A stretch of DNA of 64,000 nt. Origin: Euptelea pleiosperma. Lineage: Eukaryota; Streptophyta; Magnoliopsida; Ranunculales; Eupteleaceae. The position numbers and the translations under genes are program-made. The stretch spans positions 46,773,893 through 46,837,892 of the forward strand of contig CM068544.1 of the NCBI GenBank assembly GCA_035048495.1, given 5' to 3'. Of this stretch, positions 57,491 to 64,000 are shown piece by piece (the stretch's first letter is position 1; each line of letters starts with the position of its first letter). The notes under the pieces are model-generated. The model did not search any database, was not told where the DNA came from, and was given only the letters and a program-made list of their open reading frames with translations.

Positions 57491-60400
57491 TTATTGTAAC
57501 GGATGCTTGTTCGGGGACTTTTTGTCTGATATAAATAAACTCGTGGTATAAAACAACTTTAAAGATAGATATGACTTCACCTGAACGTTGAGCCCGGCTT
57601 CACTCTTAATCGTTGATCCTAGACCAAGAAACAAATCCCGTATCAAATGCAATTCCTTTGCAACGTCTCTCATCATTCTTCGATCTCTTGGCAATTCTGC
57701 AGAGCACGATATTGCAATTCCCACCATTGATGCCAAGCACTCCTCCAATTTATCTCTCCCATCATTCTGACATACATCATTGGTTTTTCCTTCTTCCCTT
57801 TCTAATAGGATTATTGGGTCAATAATCTCCATCAACCGTCCAGCTAGAGCTTTCTTAGAAAATTCAGAAAGGCTTAGACCATCCCTAAATATGTCGTCGG
57901 TAGGTTTCTTCCCTGTAAACATCTCCAAAAGAAGTATCCCATAGCTATACACATCACCATGTGTCGATGTCTCGCCACCCATGCCGTATTCTGCAATTCA
58001 AAAATGGTCAATTAGTATAGAACCATTTTATTTTCACATAAATAAAATGAATCTTAGAGTTGTTTTGGAGGTGAGTTATATTTTTATTTAAAATTTAAAA
58101 ATTATGGCAGCACGACATATCATGCGAGTCCATGCTTCCTACTAACAAATTTTGCTAAGAGGAGATTTCCTTGAACAAAATTGATTAAATTTAACAATCA
58201 TAGCCATGCGCAATCACACTATTTTGTATGGTTGATAGAAATTCTCTGCTTATGGTGATGGTAAAAATCATAAAAATGGTGAGTTTCGAGAAATCTTATT
58301 CCATTCCTCCATTCCTAAATATGAGTATTTTCTTTAGTTCCATGAATTAGAACATAGAAAGCATAATGCATGTAACTCGATAAAGTAAAATTTATGGGAA
58401 GTGGACTCCTTACTCGAGTAAGGAGATTGTCCACAACTAACTTTTCGGAAAAAAAATCATATCGATTGCCCATCTATGATATTAACAAAATGTTCTACAA
58501 AATAATTCACTAAAGTTTTCTTGATTAATTTGATTGATTATTTGGTAATATTTGATCTTCGTCTTGATTCTTAGTTCTTAAGACAAATAGAAATATCAAA
58601 ATGTAGGATAACGAAAGGTTAATTACCTATAAAAAAAAATAGCAAAATGATTAAAAAAAAAGTTGGATAAAATTGTTACCTGGAGCGATATAACCGATAG
58701 ATCCTCTTAACCCAGCTGAGCTGTTTTGATTTTTAGAAAATCTATTGGTGTTTTCTGAAAGGAACCTTGCTAACCCAAAATCTCCCACATGGGCAGTCAT
58801 ATCATCATCAAGAAGAACATTACTTGGCTTTAGATCACAATGAACAATCGGCGTTTGACAATGGTGATGAAGATAATCCAAAGCAGAAGCAACATCAATG
58901 GCAATGTTTAACCTCTGAAGAAAGTTTAAAGTTCTTGATTGACCTTGTTCATCTACTTTTGGATACAACCACTTCTCTAGACTTCCGTTAGGCATGAGCT
59001 CGAAAACTAGGGCCATGAAATTATTGCCATTAAAATCCAAGCTTGAGCAAGAGGTTAAGATTTTGACAAGATTTCGATGTCGGACATTTCTCAAGGCATT
59101 GCATTCGGCTGTAAAGCTTTTGGAAGCTCCTTTTTCTCGAAGGTTTAGTACTTTCACGGCAACAGGTCTTTCATTTGGTTCAAGAATTCCTTTATACACA
59201 GAGCCAAAACTGCCAACACCAATCAAATTAACTGTAGAGAACCCATCAGTTGCTTTTAGTAGATCTTGATATGAAACCTTTATATATGAATCCTTCAATG
59301 AATATGAGGAAGGTATTTTTCTTGACTTTCTTTTCCATCGTAACGTCACAAAGATCAGTATTAAAGATAAACATAGAAACACACCAGTTATTGTAACACT
59401 TAATTTGAACGCAAGAGACTTCCCATGTTTCTTGGAGACTTGGATGGGGCATGGAGGCAACTGCAATTCAAGGATACCCCCACAAAGCTTATTGTTTCCG
59501 AAGACTGAAAACGCACTTGCATTCTTGAACACCCCTTCTACTGGTACTTCACCCTCCAAGTCATTGAAGGATAGATTTAGATGCATCAATGAGGTAAAGT
59601 TCTCAAAATATTTTGGGATTCTCCCAGACAAGTTATTGCGCGAAAGATCTAGCTCTCGAATGCCTTTTAAAGTCTCCAAAGATAGAGGAATGCTCCCTTG
59701 GAAGAAGTTAGCTTGCATATAAAGGTACTCCAAGCTAAAGCAACCACCAAGCGTGTCGGGAATTTCACCAGAGATTTCATTTTCAGAGATGTCCAATTTC
59801 CCAAGTTGTTTCAAGTTATCCATTTCTAATGATAGGGAACCGGTAAAAGAGTTATGAGCTAAGTTGAGGGAAATTGATAAGGAGGAAAGCTCAAAAACTT
59901 GCTTGGGTATGGTATCATCAAGGTTATTCTGAGATAGGTTTAATATTTGCAACTGGTGGCAATCTCCAAGACTTGAAGGAATACTCCCATTTAAACTGTT
60001 TTCTTCTAAATGGAGCTCATACAATTGAGTGATGTTGCCTAGGGATGATGGAATTAGTCCAGACAATAGGTTAGAATTTAAGAACAACTGTCGCAATGGT
60101 CGAAGCTTCCCGATACCAACAGGAATACTACTCGTCAAAAAGTTCATATCCATAGCCAAAACATTTAAGTTCACAAGGTTCTCAATCCCTGTGGGGATGC
60201 TTCCACTTATTTCATTTCCTCCCATTGCTAGCAATGTTAGCTGGGTTGAAAGATTGGCTACAGAGTCAGGCAACACACCTCTTAAGCGATTGTTGGCCAG
60301 ACTCAAATGTTGTAGACTAGTACAATTTGCCAATGAAGTGAGAAAGCCCAAGTTATCGGTATCCCCACTTCCAAGACTATTATCACCAAGTCTTAGCATT

Positions 60401-61425
60401 GCGAGACCTTTTAAACTTCCAAGATTACCTGGCACTCGTCCAGTGAAATTGTTATTACTGAAATCCAAATTTGCAATAACCGAAGCATTGGATATTGAGA
60501 TTGGAATGGGCCCTGTCAACTGGTTTCCCCCAACATAAAGTGTTCGGAGATTAGGAAGAGTGAGGCCTATGTTTGGGGGAAGGCTCCCGCTCAATTGGTT
60601 ATCTGCTACACCAAAATAATAAATAAGCGAGAGATTGTAGAGCAAAGGAGGGAGCGTACCATATAGTCTATTTGCACCGAGCTGAAGTAATTTTAAGCTT
60701 GAAATTCGGCCTAAGTCATCTGGGATATTTCCCTCTAAACTATTTCTCCCGAGAGAAAGCTGTGAGAGAGATGAAAGGTTCCCAAATGAAGGTGGGATGC
60801 CCCCTGTTAGATTATTGTTAAAAAGGCCCAATCCAAGAAGCTTTGTCAAAGAGGCAAGCTCGGCCGGGATTTTCCCTGTGAACTTGTTGTAATAAAAATC
60901 GATGACTTCGAGGTCAGAACAATGAGTAAGATTAACTGGAATCTCACCTGTGAACTGATTGTAACTCAAGTTCAAATTTTGCAGCCGAAACAAACGACCG
61001 AATTCACTTGGGACTTGGCCATAGAAGTTGTTGTTTCCGAGGTTGATCAACTTAAGGAAGGTGAGATTCCCTACGGAGGGAGCTAATGTCCCCACCAACC
61101 TCTTGGATTGTAGGTCAAGGACGGTGACCCTTTGATGCCGGCGACCGCATGTAACCCCTTGCCAGTCGCAGAAATGGAGAGAATCATTCCATGAGCTCAA
61201 GGCACGCAGAGGATCAACGGATATCCCATCCTTGAATGCTAACAAAGCCAATCGATCCGTCGTATTTCCAAAGGTCGGCGTGATAGCAGATTCGGACCCT
61301 ACTACCAGCTTCATACTGCAGACGAGAAGGATGGCGTAGATGGTAAACGAGCAAGATACCCTTGAGTTCATGTTTTCGGTAAACGAGCAAGATACCCTTG
61401 AGCTCATGTTTTCTTGAAGCACCAT
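57491..61425 (-). CDS. LRR receptor-like kinase, subfamily XII type (intact)
   Basis: Exon 1 is 61425-58680, the intron 58679-57991 and exon 2 57990-57491, giving 1081 aa. The start is the first ATG (MVLQENMSS); the frame is open further but only by TTG. The signal region contains a 36-nt tandem duplication (ENM(S/N)SRVSCSFT twice), so the ATG of MNSRVSCSFTIYAILLVC at 61371 could also serve. Domains: LRRNT (DRLALLAFK..HFCDWQGVTC), about twenty LRRs, LCGG cap, membrane helix ~675-697, kinase with GVGSFGSVYKG ~736, AVKVL ~757, HCD ~860, DFG, APE. Non-RD, typical of this receptor family, whose known members act at the plasma membrane in immunity. A 1-nt loss near the end, relative to paralogs ending SRIHN, gives a novel tail of about 40 residues. 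It is the best candidate functional gene of the minus-strand array. Confidence 0.93.
61342..61413 (-). repeat. 36-bp tandem duplication in the signal-peptide region
   Basis: Copies 61342-61377 and 61378-61413 differ at one base (GAGTTCATG versus GAGCTCATG) and repeat 12 codons in frame. The frameshifted paralog at 47423-51418 has only one copy. Confidence 0.9.
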
Positions 61426-61786
61426 TCTTATTGTAAGGGAGGGAAGGAGAGAGGACAACAGGCAGCTGCTATAATTTGCTCCTGCGTAATTTTTGTCCTA
61501 ATAGACATCCAAAGTTTTTTGACTCTTTCCAAATATGAACAGTAGGCAAGGATAAGTCCTGCTGATACAACTGCCACCATTAAGAAATCTGTCTGAAATT
61601 TGAATAGACATATAACCTAAGAATTAATATTCTGCTCCAATCCAACCAAATTTGTTTCATCTTCTACCTCACTAAATTTGGATGCTAGCTTTTTATCTTT
61701 GAATTTGGAAAAAAGGAACAGATCCCTACGTAGCCGAGAAAAAAATTCGCTGGTCCCTTTGTTTGAAAGTCATTTGTTGTAGTTAT

Positions 61787-62022
61787 CATGGTTTATAATA
61801 ACACCATTTTAACGACCGTTAAAACGGTGACGCCCCAACCCGTTACGTTAGGAATGATTTTGACGTTTAGAAAATAATGGCCATTTTTTCTCTCTCTCGT
61901 TTTAATGGCTATGAAAATTGTTTTAATGACCGTCATTTTCTGAAAAAATGTGAAAAAAAACAGCCGCTATTTTTGCTAAATTCTGTTATTTTCTTTTTTT
62001 GAAAATTGAATATTCTGTTATT
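61787..62022. mobile_element. hAT-like MITE, right end missing
   Basis: Begins CATGGTTTATAATAACACC with the family's GGTGACGCCCCAACCCGTTA, but runs out in T-rich sequence without the TTTAAACCTTG end. It meets half of a GGACCTACATAC-type MITE at about 62035. Confidence 0.6.
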
Positions 62023-63660
62023 TTCAATGATCGAATAGATGTTTCGCCCATTCCTAGGTGGACCTACATACAAAAATTAATCCTGATTAGTTGTTTTAAT
62101 CAGTCGGATTAGAGTCTTTTTCATGGTTTGCTATTAATAGTGGGTTTGAGTATTATTTGGCCAGTGACAAAACAACACCGTTATGCAACATGATAGCATC
62201 CAAATTTAATAATGAGGTATGCACGATGTAATAACTTAATTAACTATCTTTTTGTTTTGTTTTTTTAAAACACCCCCTTTGATGATGGGCCATATTATGA
62301 GCCACATGCCACGCATTTAGAGACCAATACCCATAAGGATGTTTTTCCCATCCCTAGTTGGACCTATATACCAAGATTAATCTTGATTAGTAATTTATAT
62401 CCTATAGATTAGAGTTCTTTTCATGGCTTATTTTCAATTGTAGATTTCTAGCATTATTTGGGTTATTCATATTCAAAGGTTAGAAACACTAATCAGACTG
62501 ATTTTTGCTACTTAAGCCCATATAGGGATGTGCCAAACATCCATACGGTCAATATCATTAACTTTGATGATGGATACTATCATCTAATTTTTTTCTTATA
62601 GTAATAGAGTTTAAGTGTCACGATACAATAATTATTTGCACAGTTGAGTTGAAATATGAAAATGTTGAATGATCAAAGTACCTTTATAAATTAGAATAAA
62701 TAATATTTGTCAAATACTTTCATTTTTTGTGTGAGTACCTTGTTCTACTCATTTAGCCGCCTCAAGGTCTCCCACGTGGAAAGTTTCAGCTTGATTAGCA
62801 ATCCTCCACATGGCAAGAAAGGAATACATCTTTTGCTTTTTACAATTTAATTTATTTTTTAATTCAATGGCTGCGATTAGTTTATATGGACCAGAGCTCA
62901 CTTAAGAGACCGTGATCCGCTCTAGAGGGCCACACATGCGATTCACGTGAGTGATTATATGGGCCTCATCGGCGTTGAAGAAAAAAAATCATTGAGGCAT
63001 CACACAATTAATGTTCTACCAAATTATACACTCTACAGTGGGGCATCACAAAATTAATGCTGTACGTGCCCACGTGTCAGACTCTTAAAGACCTTTCCCA
63101 AAAGTCATCCCGATCGTTGATTTGTAGTTGTTGGATTTTAGTCTTTTAATGGGTTGACTTTAGCCACAGGTTTCTAGCAGTCTACGAGATATTCAAATCC
63201 ACTTTCACAGCTAGAACTCACAAATCAGGGTGATTTTTGTTCTATAGGTCTGTAAAAGGGAAGGCAAATCATCTGTACGTCAGTAGTCTCGTAAAACTTT
63301 TATGACCGCCCACAATATGAGACACTTCGCATAATTTTAGAGGACGCTGACCATATTTATGTTTGGCCAATCTCTATATGGATCTACAAATAAAAAAATC
63401 AGCCTGATTAGTGATTTAAAACCTTTGGATCTTTGTACCCAAATAATGGTCAATAGTGCTCAAATTCCTACGGTTAAAATCAACCCAATGAAATGACTTC
63501 AATCCAATGCTTAGAAATCACTTATCAGGTTAATTTTTCGTTTGTAGGTCCACCTAGGGATTGGCCAAAAACATCCATACAGTCAGCATCCTCTAAAAGT
63601 GTACCACGTGGCTTATATTGGGGCAGTCAGCAAAGTTTTACTCGACGATTATTATGGATA
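62023..63660. other. MITE-filled non-coding interval
   Basis: Successive palindromic remnants: about 62300-62560 (GGATGTTTTTCCCATCCCTA..inverse GGGATGTGCCAAACATCC), about 63060-63300 (a diverged copy) and about 63345-63650 (GAGGACGCTGACC..inverse GGTCAGC-type, related to 10596-10985). The block 62207-62270 matches the flank of the LTR at 41044. No gene recognised. Confidence 0.5.
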
Positions 63661-64000
63661 GATGAAACAAACGACCAATCTCACTTGGGACTTCGCGGTA
63701 GAAGTTGTTGTTAATTTCCAAGGTTGATCAACTTAAGGAAGGTGAGGTTTCCTACAGAGGGAGCTATACGGTCCCGCCAAGCACTTGGATTGTAACTTGT
63801 AAGTCCAGGACAGTAACTCTTCGATGCCGACGACCACATGTTCCATGAGCTCAAGACACGCAGAGGATTGTCAGATATCCGATCCTTGAATGCTAGCAGC
63901 GCCAGTCGATCCGTCTTGTTTCCAAAGGTATGTCCCATGGCAGATTCGGACACTACTAGCTTCATACTACACAAGAGAAGGATGATGGCGTAAAATTCTC
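63661..64000 (-). pseudogene. N-terminal receptor-kinase fragment running off the right edge
   Basis: From the right edge inward: signal core YAIILLLCSMKLVV, then TDRLALLAFKDRISDNPLRV, SSWN, a deletion removing the Cys-containing LRRNT segment, a disturbed LDLQ region, and PSVGNLTFLKLINLGN with the first LRR. Similarity ends at about 63661, directly next to MITE sequence. The start codon may lie outside the window. With the LRRNT deletion and early truncation it is non-functional. Confidence 0.75.

Noticed and set aside
61426..61458. Longer N-terminus for the intact minus-strand gene
   Set aside because: The extra 11 codons begin with TTG; the first ATG is at 61425.

Overview
The window is nuclear DNA from a flowering plant. 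Its single-intron LRR receptor kinases are of the FLS2/EFR/Xa21 type (LRR subfamily XII). It also holds a plant PH1-type pleckstrin-homology gene and dense plant transposon debris: Ty3/gypsy and Ty1/copia LTRs, an L1-type LINE, a tRNA-derived SINE, and hAT-like and Mutator-like MITEs. No bacterial operon, CRISPR array, rRNA gene or real tRNA gene is visible. The species cannot be named from the sequence; a woody or early-diverging angiosperm is only a guess.

Layout. Three LRR receptor-kinase (LRR-RLK) genes lie on the + strand in the left third: 2-3782 (5' end outside the window, open), 12270-15581 (two 1-nt deletions) and 19270-22818 (intact, 1085 aa). The small PH-domain gene (25917-26348, +) sits next to the switch in orientation. 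From 27.8 to 34.5 kb there is a block of retrotransposons: a 3.7-kb LTR element with 5-bp target duplication and a SINE nested in its gag, a gypsy LTR plus gag remnant, and a reversed copia 5' end. From 34.5 kb to the right edge all receptor-kinase sequences are on the - strand: a decayed copy (34530-36440), truncated or scrambled copies (39193-40682, 42812-45735), a nearly complete but frameshifted copy (47423-51418), a kinase fragment (54790-55565), one intact gene (57491-61425, 1081 aa) and an N-terminal fragment running off the right edge (63661-64000).

The full-length copies share one architecture: signal peptide, LRRNT cap, about twenty LRRs, one membrane helix, a Ser/Thr/Tyr kinase, and one phase-1 intron that splits the Glu codon of the APE motif. 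By family knowledge they are candidate surface immune receptors for microbial or self peptides. The locus looks like a birth-and-death cluster: tandem duplication with conserved 3' flanks, indel pseudogenes, chimeric junctions and MITE insertions right beside core promoters. Almost every intergenic interval can be assigned to palindromic MITEs; several have exact 8-bp (hAT-like) or 9-bp (Mutator-like) target-site duplications. I saw no clear sign of a wholly new molecular system. The most unusual items are a non-RD to RD switch in the first kinase, a palindromic element packed with self-complementary motifs, and a piece of the PH gene's 3' UTR joined to a receptor pseudogene.
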